From Flavobacterium proteolyticum (GTDB taxonomy: Bacteria; Bacteroidota; Bacteroidia; Flavobacteriales; Flavobacteriaceae): a stretch of 64,000 nt of DNA. The DNA lies in NCBI RefSeq assembly GCF_015223105.1, contig NZ_JADFTZ010000004.1, forward strand, positions 152,494 to 216,493, written 5' to 3'. Positions 1 to 7,860 of the stretch are shown piece by piece. Both the position numbers and the translations under genes were made by a program. The number at the start of each line of letters is the position of its first letter. Position 1 is the stretch's first letter. The notes beneath the pieces are model-generated. The model saw only the letters and a program-made list of their open reading frames with translations. It was not told where the DNA came from and searched no databases.

Positions 1-3
1 ATT

Positions 4-155
4 GTTCTCGATACATTTTGTAGTTGTAAATCTTTGGCTTTACAACTACAAAACACTCGAAGTGACGGGGGTGGGATTACGCTTTTTTATTGTTCTCGAT
101 ACATTTTGTAGTTGTAAATCTTGGGCTTTACAACTACAAAACACTCGAAGTGACG
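4..155. repeat. Two tandem copies of palindromic repeat family A
   Basis: Two units, 4-67 and 92-155, start 88 bases apart. Each begins GTTCTCGATACA and ends CACTCGAAGTGACG. Between these constant ends is a near-perfect hairpin with arms ATTTTGTAGTTGTAAA and TTTACAACTACAAAA around an 8-base loop (TCTTTGGC in the first, TCTTGGGC in the second). The same ends with other arm sequences occur at 29533-30608. An ORF reading through 2-241 is only the repeat in one frame. Function is unknown. Confidence 0.85.
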
Positions 156-347
156 AAAGTGGGGTTGTGTTTTTATTATTACAGAAAGTGTCTTTTTCGG
201 AAATAAGTGCCATTTTTTGCTTTTCTGGACGTATTTGGTAAATGTAGGAAAAAGTTCTTAGGGCTTGTCAATAAAGGAAATGTTGAATAACGGGTATTGG
301 TATATGTTTTAGTTTTGAGCCATTATAAATTTTTAATTTTTATTATT

Positions 348-1097
348 ATGGCTAGATTAAATGGCTTGGTAAAGTTTGAAGGTACGTTAGATAACTTGAC
401 CTTCTACAAAAGTGCAGACGGGCACTTTGTGCGCACCAAAGGTGGTGTTAGCAAAAACAGAATTATGAACGATCCTGCGTTTGTGAGAACTCGTGAAAAC
501 GGAATGGAGTTTGGCAGTATTGCTACTTCGGGTAAGTTGTTGCGCAATTCTTTGGGGACGCTGGTGTTTCGAGCGAAAGACAGTAAACTGACGAGTAGGC
601 TTGTGAAGGTTATGGGACAAATTAAGAATTTGGACTCCGTTAGTGCTAGGGGTGAGCGTAATGTGGCTAGTGGCTTATCTGATGCATCGGCTAAGTTGCT
701 TTTAAAGGGGTTTGACTTTAATGCTAGAGCTACTTTAGGCAGTGTATTGAATACTAGTTATAGTGTTGATACCGGAACAGGAACGGTTACCCTTTCTTCG
801 TTTAATCCTATGGAGCAATTGCGTGCTGCTGAAGGTGCTACTCATTTTAGTTTGCAGGTGGGTTATTTGAACTTGAATTTTGAAACTGGAGAATCGGATT
901 TGACTTTAAGTCCTGCCTCTGTTTTTCCGTTGGTTCAAGGGGTGATTTCTCCTGTGTTAACGCCAAGTGGTGTTCCTGCTGGTAGTGGTGTGGGAATGCA
1001 TGTGTTGCTTATTGAATTTTTTCAGGAAGTGAATGGAGTTCAGTATATGTTGAACAATGGTGCTTACAATGTGCTTAATTTGCTTGAGGTTCAATAA
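348..1097 (+). CDS. Conserved flavobacterial hypothetical protein, 249 aa
   Basis: I recognise this only as a type of protein seen in flavobacterial genomes, without known function. The frame is open from 297, but the start at 348 (protein beginning MARLNGLVKFEG) is chosen because the upstream residues are a random hydrophobic stretch and the conserved part begins at that Met. The N-terminal 60 residues are rich in Gly, Arg and Asn and contain a TFYKSADGHFVRTKGG segment. No signal peptide, membrane helix or catalytic motif is visible. It stands alone, followed by a hairpin terminator at 1210 and repeats on both sides. G+C is higher than in the defence island that follows. Confidence 0.7.
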   Translation: MARLNGLVKFEGTLDNLTFYKSADGHFVRTKGGVSKNRIMNDPAFVRTRENGMEFGSIATSGKLLRNSLGTLVFRAKDSKLTSRLVKVMGQIKNLDSVSARGERNVASGLSDASAKLLLKGFDFNARATLGSVLNTSYSVDTGTGTVTLSSFNPMEQLRAAEGATHFSLQVGYLNLNFETGESDLTLSPASVFPLVQGVISPVLTPSGVPAGSGVGMHVLLIEFFQEVNGVQYMLNNGAYNVLNLLEVQ

Positions 1098-1200
1098 ATA
1101 GTGTTCAGTAATCAGTATTTAGTGTTCAGTGTTTCTTAATCAATGAATAGTATTTATTGAGGCTGTTGATTTAATAGGGTTGTTAGTGTTCAATAATTGC
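1098..1200. other. Intergenic stretch with degenerate TTCAGT microrepeats
   Basis: Variants of AGTGTTCAGTAATCAGTA recur several times after the stop codon of the 249-residue protein. No gene is visible. It is probably decayed repeat DNA. Confidence 0.4.
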
Positions 1201-1209
1201 CCTATTGGA

Positions 1210-1242
1210 AACGCCCTGCCAGAAATGGTGGGGCGTTTTTTT
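1210..1242 (+). terminator. Rho-independent terminator after the 249-aa gene
   Basis: Arms AACGCCCTGCCA and TGGTGGGGCGTT pair over 12 bases (two G-U pairs) around a GAAA tetraloop and run into a T tract. It lies about 110 bases past the stop of the upstream gene. Confidence 0.8.
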
Positions 1243-1248
1243 GACCAT

Positions 1249-1433
1249 TGCCTTCGAGAGCCTCAGGCAACGGTTTTTTGACCATTACCTTCGAGAGCCT
1301 CAGGCAACGGTTTTTTTTGACCATTACCTTCGAGAGTTTCAGGCAACGGTTTTGTTGACCATTATTTTCGAGAGCCTCAGGTAACGGTTTTATTGAGAAT
1401 ATTTGATTGGTGGCTGAGGTTCTCGAAGCCACT
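1249..1433. repeat. Array of palindromic repeat family B, five units
   Basis: Five copies of an 11-base core TCGAGAGCCTC or its complement GAGGTTCTCGA (cores at 1254, 1291, 1330, 1368 and 1416), each flanked by short complementary arms such as GCCT/AGGC or TGGCT/AGCCA. The third copy has a mutated core TCGAGAGTTTC and the fourth a weakened arm. The first four are in one orientation and the last is opposite. More copies lie at 15788-16755 and 63005. ORFs through the array are artefacts. Confidence 0.8.
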
Positions 1434-1588
1434 TTTTATTATGGTTCAAGTTATAAGTTTTACGCATTTTTATTTTTTAACACTTCTTGTACGGTTTTCC
1501 TCATTTTTATCTCAATCTTTTTGTTTACTTTCGTTAAGAAAGTTCCTACGTATTTTTACCTGGTTTCAAAATCAGGTAGTTTTACGGG

Positions 1589-1619
1589 TTGTATAGGTGT
1601 TTTTTTTTTGGTATGTTTG
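1589..1619 (+). promoter_or_regulatory. Bacteroidota promoter of the hsdM-led operon
   Basis: TTG at 1589-1591 and TATGTTTG at 1612-1619 with a 20-base spacer fit the flavobacterial consensus TTG-N17-23-TANNTTTG. The expected transcript start is near 1626, about 25 bases before the hsdM start codon. It is the only good match seen upstream of the island genes. Confidence 0.65.
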
Positions 1620-1651
1620 GTAATTAAAGAATTTAATAAAAGTATTACAAA

Positions 1652-3976
1652 ATGAGTTTAATACAAGAAGGTATTGACAAAGGATTAATTGCTGTTAGTG
1701 AAGACAATAAGACAGTAAAATATATATACCAAAATAAATCAAGGAATTTAAATAATCCTGAAGAAAAAGTTCAGGTTGAAGCTTTTTTGCGTTTGGTTTT
1801 AGAATATGGTTATCCTGTGGAGCATATAGAACAATTTGTAACTGTTACTATGGGTGCAGATAAACGTGAAGCTGATATTATTGTTTATGAAGATGCAAAA
1901 CATGTTAAGCCAAAAATTATTGTTGAGTGTAAGAAACAAGAAGTAACTCAACAAGAATTTAATCAAGCAGTAAATCAAGCATTTAGTTATGCTAATGCAC
2001 TTTCTGGAACTGTAAAATATGTATGGGTGTATTCTGAAGTATTAAGCTCAATATTTAGGTTTGATAAAGAAAAAGATTTTAGAGAAGGATTATCAGATTT
2101 ACCACACTATGGTACAGACTCAGTAGCACCCTATAATTTTGTAAAAGGTGGTGGTACACATCCTTACACAGATAGCAAAGGCACAAAACATGTTCAAGTT
2201 TTTAAAGATATCAAAACTGTTTCAGAAGAGGAATTAACTAGACGTTTTAAACAAGCACATGATGCTCTTTGGGCTGGAGGACAATTAAATCCATCGGAAG
2301 CATTTGATGAATTGGATAAACTGATTTTCTGTAAAATTTGGGATGAAAAATATAACATTGTTGATGGTAAACTAAAGCCCCGAAAAAAAGGTGAGATTTA
2401 CGATTTTCAGATAATTAAAGAAGCAACTGAAGCTAAAACTAATGATGCGCTAGCTAAAAGAATAAAAGCAATTTATGCGGCTGGAAAAAACTTTGACAAA
2501 GAAGTTTTTAAAGATGACATTCGTTTGAGTAATGAACGTATTAGAACCATTGTAAACTATTTACAAGAAATTAATTTATCAGCTACCGATTTAGATAGTA
2601 AAGGTCGTGCTTTTGAAACTTTTATGGGAAGTTTCTTTAGAGGTGAATTTGGACAGTACTTCACACCTCGTGTTATTGTACAATTTATAGTAGAAGCTTT
2701 ACCAATTGACAATAACTCTTTAGTATTAGACACTTCTTGTGGTAGTGGTGGCTTTTTATTACATGCCCTTGATAAAGTAAGAAGACAAGCAGATAAAGAA
2801 TATCCAGACTACAAAACCGATATTGAAGACCACAAAGCATGGCATGATTACTGGCATAGCTTTGCAGAAAACAATTTGTATGGTATAGAAATTAACGAAC
2901 AAATTGCACGTACCGCAAAAATGAACATGATTATTCATGATGACGGACATACCAATGTAATTTCTGTAGATGGTTTGTTAAGTGATAAAGAAACCCATTT
3001 AATTAGTAACAACAAAGGTTTTCAATATAACAGATTTGATTATATCATAACCAATCCTCCTTTTGGAAGTAGTGTAAAAGACAATGAAAAACATTATTTA
3101 CGTAATTATTTACTAGGTAAAAAACAGGTAGATTGGTTAGATTACAAAAACAGTAAAGAAACTTTTAGAAATAACCAAAGCACCGAAGTTTTATTTATAG
3201 AGCAATGCTACAACTATTTACGTGAAGGTGGTTATTTAGCGGTAGTTATACCTGATGGTATTTTGACTAATAGCAGTTTGCAATACGTACGTGATGTTAT
3301 GGAAGATTGGTACCGATTAGTAGCTGTAATTAGTATGCCTCAAACGGCTTTTTCTGCTACTGGAGCTGGTGTAAAAAGCTCGGTGTTATTCGTTAAAAAA
3401 CACTCTAAAGCACACACTGATTACCTACAAACATTGAAAGAAACCATACAAAATGATATTAAAACCGAGTTTGATTATTTGAATACCATTGCCAAATGGG
3501 AAAAAGAAAAGAAAACCAAGTTAGATAAAATGGATGGTTTTATACATCCTGCGGGTTTAACCAGTGTGAAAGAAATAAAAGCCAGCGAAGAGTACAAGGA
3601 GTGGAAAACAGAAGTTAACCAATTTTACAGTGATAAAATAAGCGAACTACAAGAAGAAATGACCGCTCGCTATCAAGAAGAGCGTGCCAAACAATTACCT
3701 GACTATCCTATTTTCATGGCAATAGCTGAAAATATTGGTTATGATGCTGTAGGCAAATCTTCTGCCAAGTTATTGAGCAAGAATGAAGTTATTGAAGGTA
3801 ATTACAAATTAGTAACGGAAGAATTAAGCCACGATTTGTATGATGAAAAAATTACCAAAAAATACGACTTGCATGATGATAAAGAAGAACTTTCAACCAA
3901 GAAAGAAATTATTGATGCTGGAATTTTAAAAGAATTGAGAAACTTTATAACTGCAGTAAACAATGGCACAATTTAA
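1652..3976 (+). CDS. hsdM: Type I restriction-modification methylase with N-terminal HsdR_N-like nuclease domain
   Basis: This 774-residue N6-adenine DNA methyltransferase has the SAM-binding motif DTSCGSGG at 360-367 and catalytic NPPF at 468-471. Residues about 30-125 form an HsdR_N-type PD-(D/E)XK domain: D75 in EADIIV and E92-C-K94 in IIVECKK, the expected acidic and lysine positions. Ordinary HsdM is near 500 residues and lacks this part. The 3' end overlaps hsdS by 14 bases, so the two are translationally coupled. No hsdR is found in the window. Whether the fused domain cuts DNA or is a degenerate scaffold cannot be told from sequence. The methylase call is certain. Confidence 0.93.
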   Translation: MSLIQEGIDKGLIAVSEDNKTVKYIYQNKSRNLNNPEEKVQVEAFLRLVLEYGYPVEHIEQFVTVTMGADKREADIIVYEDAKHVKPKIIVECKKQEVTQQEFNQAVNQAFSYANALSGTVKYVWVYSEVLSSIFRFDKEKDFREGLSDLPHYGTDSVAPYNFVKGGGTHPYTDSKGTKHVQVFKDIKTVSEEELTRRFKQAHDALWAGGQLNPSEAFDELDKLIFCKIWDEKYNIVDGKLKPRKKGEIYDFQIIKEATEAKTNDALAKRIKAIYAAGKNFDKEVFKDDIRLSNERIRTIVNYLQEINLSATDLDSKGRAFETFMGSFFRGEFGQYFTPRVIVQFIVEALPIDNNSLVLDTSCGSGGFLLHALDKVRRQADKEYPDYKTDIEDHKAWHDYWHSFAENNLYGIEINEQIARTAKMNMIIHDDGHTNVISVDGLLSDKETHLISNNKGFQYNRFDYIITNPPFGSSVKDNEKHYLRNYLLGKKQVDWLDYKNSKETFRNNQSTEVLFIEQCYNYLREGGYLAVVIPDGILTNSSLQYVRDVMEDWYRLVAVISMPQTAFSATGAGVKSSVLFVKKHSKAHTDYLQTLKETIQNDIKTEFDYLNTIAKWEKEKKTKLDKMDGFIHPAGLTSVKEIKASEEYKEWKTEVNQFYSDKISELQEEMTARYQEERAKQLPDYPIFMAIAENIGYDAVGKSSAKLLSKNEVIEGNYKLVTEELSHDLYDEKITKKYDLHDDKEELSTKKEIIDAGILKELRNFITAVNNGTI

Positions 3977-5396
3977 TATTTCTGATACTGTTGATAGGAA
4001 TAAAGTTTTTTTGGTCAAACGCTCTGAACTTTTTGAACGGCTTGATCCTGACTTGGTTTTATACACTAAAAAGACACAATCTTATAAATTTAAAACATTT
4101 CCTCTAAAATCTCTTTTAGTAAAGGCTCCTCAATATGGTGCAAATGAAAGTGGAATAGAAAGAATCTCATCTGAAGAACCAAGGTATATTAGAATTACTG
4201 ATATTGATGAGTATGGTCTTTTAAAAGATAATATTGGAGTTACTGCTGAAAATATTGAAGATCGATTCATTTTAAATGAAAATGATATTCTTTTTGCTCG
4301 GAGTGGTAACACTGTTGGAAAAGCTTATTTACATAAAAAAGCAAATGTTAATTATGATTGCTTTTTTGCAGGTTATATGATTAGATTTATTGTAGATGAT
4401 TCTAAAATTTTAGCTGATTATTTGTTTACTTATACCCAACTAAATATTTATAAAAATTGGGTAAATGCAATTCAAAGAACTGCAGGACAACCTAATATAA
4501 ATGCAGAAGAATATAAATCTTTATTAATTCCTTTACCACCAAAAGAGATACAACAACAAATTGTAGAAAAAATAAATTCAGCATACACTCAAAAACAACA
4601 AAAAGAAGCCCAAGCCACAGCATTATTAGCCAGTATAGATGCCTATTTGTTAAAAGAGTTGGGTATTACTTTACCTGAGAAAGATACGAGTTTACAGTGT
4701 AGAATTTTTACAACTAGCTTTAGTGAAGTTAGTGGTGGTAGGTTTGATGGATATTATTATCAGAAAGATTTTATTGAATTTTTTAATTGCTTAAAAAAAG
4801 GGATTTATCCAATAAAAAGTTTAAAAAAAATATCTAAAAAAATTACAAGTGGAATAACTCCTCTGTCTGGTGGTGATGCTTACACAAATTCTTTAGATGG
4901 AGTTCCTTTTATAAGAAGTGGTAATATTGATATTGATGGAGATATTGATTTTGAAGATTTACTCTATTTAAAAAAAGAAATTCATGAAGTAACAATGAAA
5001 TCTTCAAAAGTTGAATATAATGATTTAATGATTGCAATAGTTGGAGCAACAATTGGACAAGTTGGAATTTACAATGATACAAGAGAAGCAAATATTAATC
5101 AAGCAATTGCATTAGTAAGACTAAAAGAAGAAATTAATCATAACTATGTCAAAGAAGTTATTAAATCTAGTATTGGTCAATATAATTTAAATAGATTAAA
5201 AAGACCTGTTGCAAGAGCAAATATCAATCTTGAAGAAATTTCTACAATGCAAATAATTTTACCTCCAAAAGAAAAGCAAGACGAAATTGCTGTTTATATT
5301 CAAAATATTAGAGCACAGGCTAAGCAATTCCAAGATGAGGCTAAAATGGTTTTAGAGGAAGCTAAGAGAGAGGTTGAATTGATGATAATAGGTTAA
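3963..5396 (+). CDS. hsdS: Type I restriction-modification specificity subunit S
   Basis: The 477-residue protein has the classical layout of two target-recognition domains (about 40-200 and 260-440), each followed by a helical spacer. The first spacer starts at PPKEIQQQIVEKINSAY, the second at PPKEKQDEIAVYI. These repeats let HsdS sit between two HsdM copies and set the bipartite DNA target. It starts inside the end of hsdM. The length is normal and there is no sign of inversion or truncation. The two recognition domains differ in sequence, so the target should be asymmetric. Confidence 0.93.
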   Translation: MAQFNISDTVDRNKVFLVKRSELFERLDPDLVLYTKKTQSYKFKTFPLKSLLVKAPQYGANESGIERISSEEPRYIRITDIDEYGLLKDNIGVTAENIEDRFILNENDILFARSGNTVGKAYLHKKANVNYDCFFAGYMIRFIVDDSKILADYLFTYTQLNIYKNWVNAIQRTAGQPNINAEEYKSLLIPLPPKEIQQQIVEKINSAYTQKQQKEAQATALLASIDAYLLKELGITLPEKDTSLQCRIFTTSFSEVSGGRFDGYYYQKDFIEFFNCLKKGIYPIKSLKKISKKITSGITPLSGGDAYTNSLDGVPFIRSGNIDIDGDIDFEDLLYLKKEIHEVTMKSSKVEYNDLMIAIVGATIGQVGIYNDTREANINQAIALVRLKEEINHNYVKEVIKSSIGQYNLNRLKRPVARANINLEEISTMQIILPPKEKQDEIAVYIQNIRAQAKQFQDEAKMVLEEAKREVELMIIG

Positions 5397-5399
5397 GTT

Positions 5400-6068
5400 A
5401 TGGGGAAAAAAATTGAAGACTTTGTACCAAAACAACTTTTGATTGAAATTTCTAAACATATATCAAATATTTACGAAGAAAAACGAACTGAGAGTTGGGA
5501 AAGTTCAAGATCTGATGAGGATGCATTATGTGGTCATTTTTTTGGTGCAATGATAAAAAATGAAACTGAATTTTCTGATAATTTAAGTTGGAAAATAAAT
5601 TATAAAAAAACTCGAGGTCGTGGTAAACAAAATCCTGAGACAGCAATAGGGGCTGATGGTATTTACACTTTTGAATTAAAAAATAAAAATGGTGATATAA
5701 TATTCCAAAAAGCCTTTTTGTTTCAAGCTAAAATGGATAAGTCTTTTAATGAGAATACAACACTTTCCCAAGTTAAAAAAATGAACTCAACAACTCAAAA
5801 CGGTTCTGTGATTATTGTTTTTTGTGAAAAAGAATTTAAGGTAATTAAAACCTCAGATTATCTTCAATCTAGAAGTAAATTCCCACATGTAAGTTTTGAA
5901 AAATATGTCAATGATGAGTTTTTGAAATGTTTACATGGTGAACAAAATATGAACTACAACATTAATGAAGAAAAATTGACCATTTTAGATGACAATAATA
6001 TTGTAAAAAAAGAAGTTCAATCTTCTCTTAAAAGTGAATTGAAAATAACTGTAAGCAGAAAAAAGTAA
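5400..6068 (+). CDS. Candidate PD-(D/E)XK nuclease-like protein of the defence island
   Basis: I do not recognise the family of this 222-residue protein. It has no signal peptide or membrane helix. An acidic cluster SRSDEDALCGHF (E40, D41) is followed by GADG with D86 at the start of a predicted strand and by FQAK (Q109, K111) in the next strand. This spacing fits a PD-(D/E)XK fold with Q in place of E, as in several restriction-like enzymes. The start is 3 bases past hsdS and its stop is 1 base before the next gene, so it is part of the operon. The nuclease role is inference. It may instead be a DNA-binding or immunity partner. Confidence 0.6.
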   Translation: MGKKIEDFVPKQLLIEISKHISNIYEEKRTESWESSRSDEDALCGHFFGAMIKNETEFSDNLSWKINYKKTRGRGKQNPETAIGADGIYTFELKNKNGDIIFQKAFLFQAKMDKSFNENTTLSQVKKMNSTTQNGSVIIVFCEKEFKVIKTSDYLQSRSKFPHVSFEKYVNDEFLKCLHGEQNMNYNINEEKLTILDDNNIVKKEVQSSLKSELKITVSRKK

Positions 6069-6069
6069 A

Positions 6070-7641
6070 ATGATAATTAGAGGTATTTTAGATAGGTCAT
6101 TAAGTAGTCAATTATGCATTAGAGGTTTTGCTCCTATAAAAGAATTGGCTCGGATTTCAAAAGCTGATTACTCTTATCAAAGAAATCCCATTTACGAGCA
6201 ACAAGAGGTAATTTCAACATTTTTAGACAATGAAGATTATTTGTTTTTTCCCGAAGTTATCCTTAATTATAAAGTCAAAATTGATTATTCAAAATTAAAA
6301 TCTTCAAATCGTTTTTCTCCATTACAAGAACTAGAAACTAAAGGTTTTTTTAAATCTAATGTAGATAATACATCAATAAAAACTAAAAAAGTCATATACA
6401 AGAATTCATCTGATCTTAGAGGAGTAGAAAATATTATTGTTGTTGAGTTGAATCTTGATGATACAATATTGAATGATTTAATTAAAAAAAATCAAGAACC
6501 ATTTAGCAGAGTTGATGGAAATCATAGGTTAAAAGCTGGTGGAGTAGCTAAATCTGAAAAAGTAAACAGAATGACTATACCGTTTTGTATTATCTTATCA
6601 GAAGAATTGATTTATGAAGAGTTTAAGGACGGTTTAATTAACAAAACACACGAGTATTTAGGTGAAAAATTTGAGAGAGTTGTTTTTCATAACATTAACA
6701 CTAAAACAATTCCATTAACTTCTGAAGAGAATTTAAGAGTAATACTTGATGATGAAAAAAATTTTTCTGATGAATACCTAAAAGAAAAGTTTGGATGGGA
6801 ATACTATGCTATCAGAAAGGTTTTTAAAAAGCTACCCAAAGATTTAGTGAATGTTTATCCAAACTTAGGGAAAGATTTTTTAGAAAAACCTAGAAGTGTT
6901 TCTAAAGACATTGTAAAACTTTTAGTTGATAATAAAAAAGTAAAACGTAATGAAAGTAGCATAAGTCTAGTAAATGAGGCATTAAAAAATGTTAATCAGG
7001 TTTTTGGAAATCACCCTAGATTAAAAAACACTAAGGGAATTGCATTTGTTGTAGCAGCAACATATTTACATATTAGCAAAGAAAATGATATTGAACTTTT
7101 TATAAAATGGTTATTTAAAAATCATATTGATGAAATTGAAGGTCTTACTTCAAAATCGCTAATTAAAATCTATCAAAAGATAAGGGAGACTAAAAGTAAA
7201 CAGGTTTTTGTTTCTATGCAATTTGATGAAGAAACTAAGCCCCATTATAATGCAATTGTTAAAGCTGTTAATGAGGTAAACAATGAGTATAATTTAGAAA
7301 TAAAATTAAGGGAAATTAGAATCGATCATTTTAATATTGGGCATTCTTATAAGATTGATGATGAAATATTAAGATTAATTGAAGAAAGTGGTTTATTAAT
7401 AGCTGATTTATCTTCAAAAAATATAAATGTTTATCAAGAATTAGGCTATTTAATGGGATTAAATCAAGGAAAAGGTTTAAAACAAGAAAATTTTATATTG
7501 ATAAAAAAACAAGATAAAAAATCAAAAGACACAGATATAGGTTTTAATATTAGACCATTTCAACAGCTCCGTTTTACATCAGATTTAGAATTAGTTGGTA
7601 TGTTGAAAAAGTCTATCGTTGAATATTACGAATTAAACTAG
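6070..7641 (+). CDS. DGQHR/DndB-like protein fused to a C-terminal TIR/deoxyribosyltransferase-like domain
   Basis: The 523-residue protein has two parts. Residues about 60-200 resemble the DGQHR (DndB/ParB-like) fold, with the signature D149-G-N-H-R153 (DGNHRL). The C-terminal 150 residues look like a TIR or nucleoside-2-deoxyribosyltransferase-like Rossmann domain: VFVSMQF at 379-385, LLIADLS with D446, then N453-V-Y-Q-E457-L-G, where the Glu matches the catalytic position in these folds. Such domains cleave NAD or related nucleotides in bacterial defence. The gene is packed between the nuclease-like gene and the small ORF. The domain pairing suggests a sensor with a toxic effector, which is inference. 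Confidence 0.7.
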   Translation: MIIRGILDRSLSSQLCIRGFAPIKELARISKADYSYQRNPIYEQQEVISTFLDNEDYLFFPEVILNYKVKIDYSKLKSSNRFSPLQELETKGFFKSNVDNTSIKTKKVIYKNSSDLRGVENIIVVELNLDDTILNDLIKKNQEPFSRVDGNHRLKAGGVAKSEKVNRMTIPFCIILSEELIYEEFKDGLINKTHEYLGEKFERVVFHNINTKTIPLTSEENLRVILDDEKNFSDEYLKEKFGWEYYAIRKVFKKLPKDLVNVYPNLGKDFLEKPRSVSKDIVKLLVDNKKVKRNESSISLVNEALKNVNQVFGNHPRLKNTKGIAFVVAATYLHISKENDIELFIKWLFKNHIDEIEGLTSKSLIKIYQKIRETKSKQVFVSMQFDEETKPHYNAIVKAVNEVNNEYNLEIKLREIRIDHFNIGHSYKIDDEILRLIEESGLLIADLSSKNINVYQELGYLMGLNQGKGLKQENFILIKKQDKKSKDTDIGFNIRPFQQLRFTSDLELVGMLKKSIVEYYELN

Positions 7642-7645
7642 TTTT

Positions 7646-7852
7646 ATGAATAGAAGTCACCGCGTAATTTACAGAAATCAATTTGGTATCATAACTGAAA
7701 TACCAACATTGGAATATGCACAACAAAACCCTAATTATTTTGATAATAGAGTTCCAACAACTCCTATGGAAGTAAATAGGTTATTAGTTTTAAATCATGG
7801 ATTTACTCTAATTGCAAACGATGAAAAAGTAATTTGTTACAAATTGTTATAA
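7646..7852 (+). CDS. Small hypothetical protein, 68 aa
   Basis: A 68-residue ORF sits 4 bases after the DGQHR-TIR gene and ends 8 bases before the GmrSD-like start. It contains PTTPMEVNRLLVLNHGFTLIANDEKV and has no membrane helix or known motif. Its position inside a tightly spaced operon and its start a few bases past the previous stop argue for a real gene, possibly a small regulator or antitoxin-like partner. I do not recognise the family. Confidence 0.5.
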   Translation: MNRSHRVIYRNQFGIITEIPTLEYAQQNPNYFDNRVPTTPMEVNRLLVLNHGFTLIANDEKVICYKLL

Positions 7853-7860
7853 TATTTGAT

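Noticed and set aside
1202..1432. Reading frames through the repeat array
   Set aside because: The translation is a repeated peptide from family B units, not a protein.
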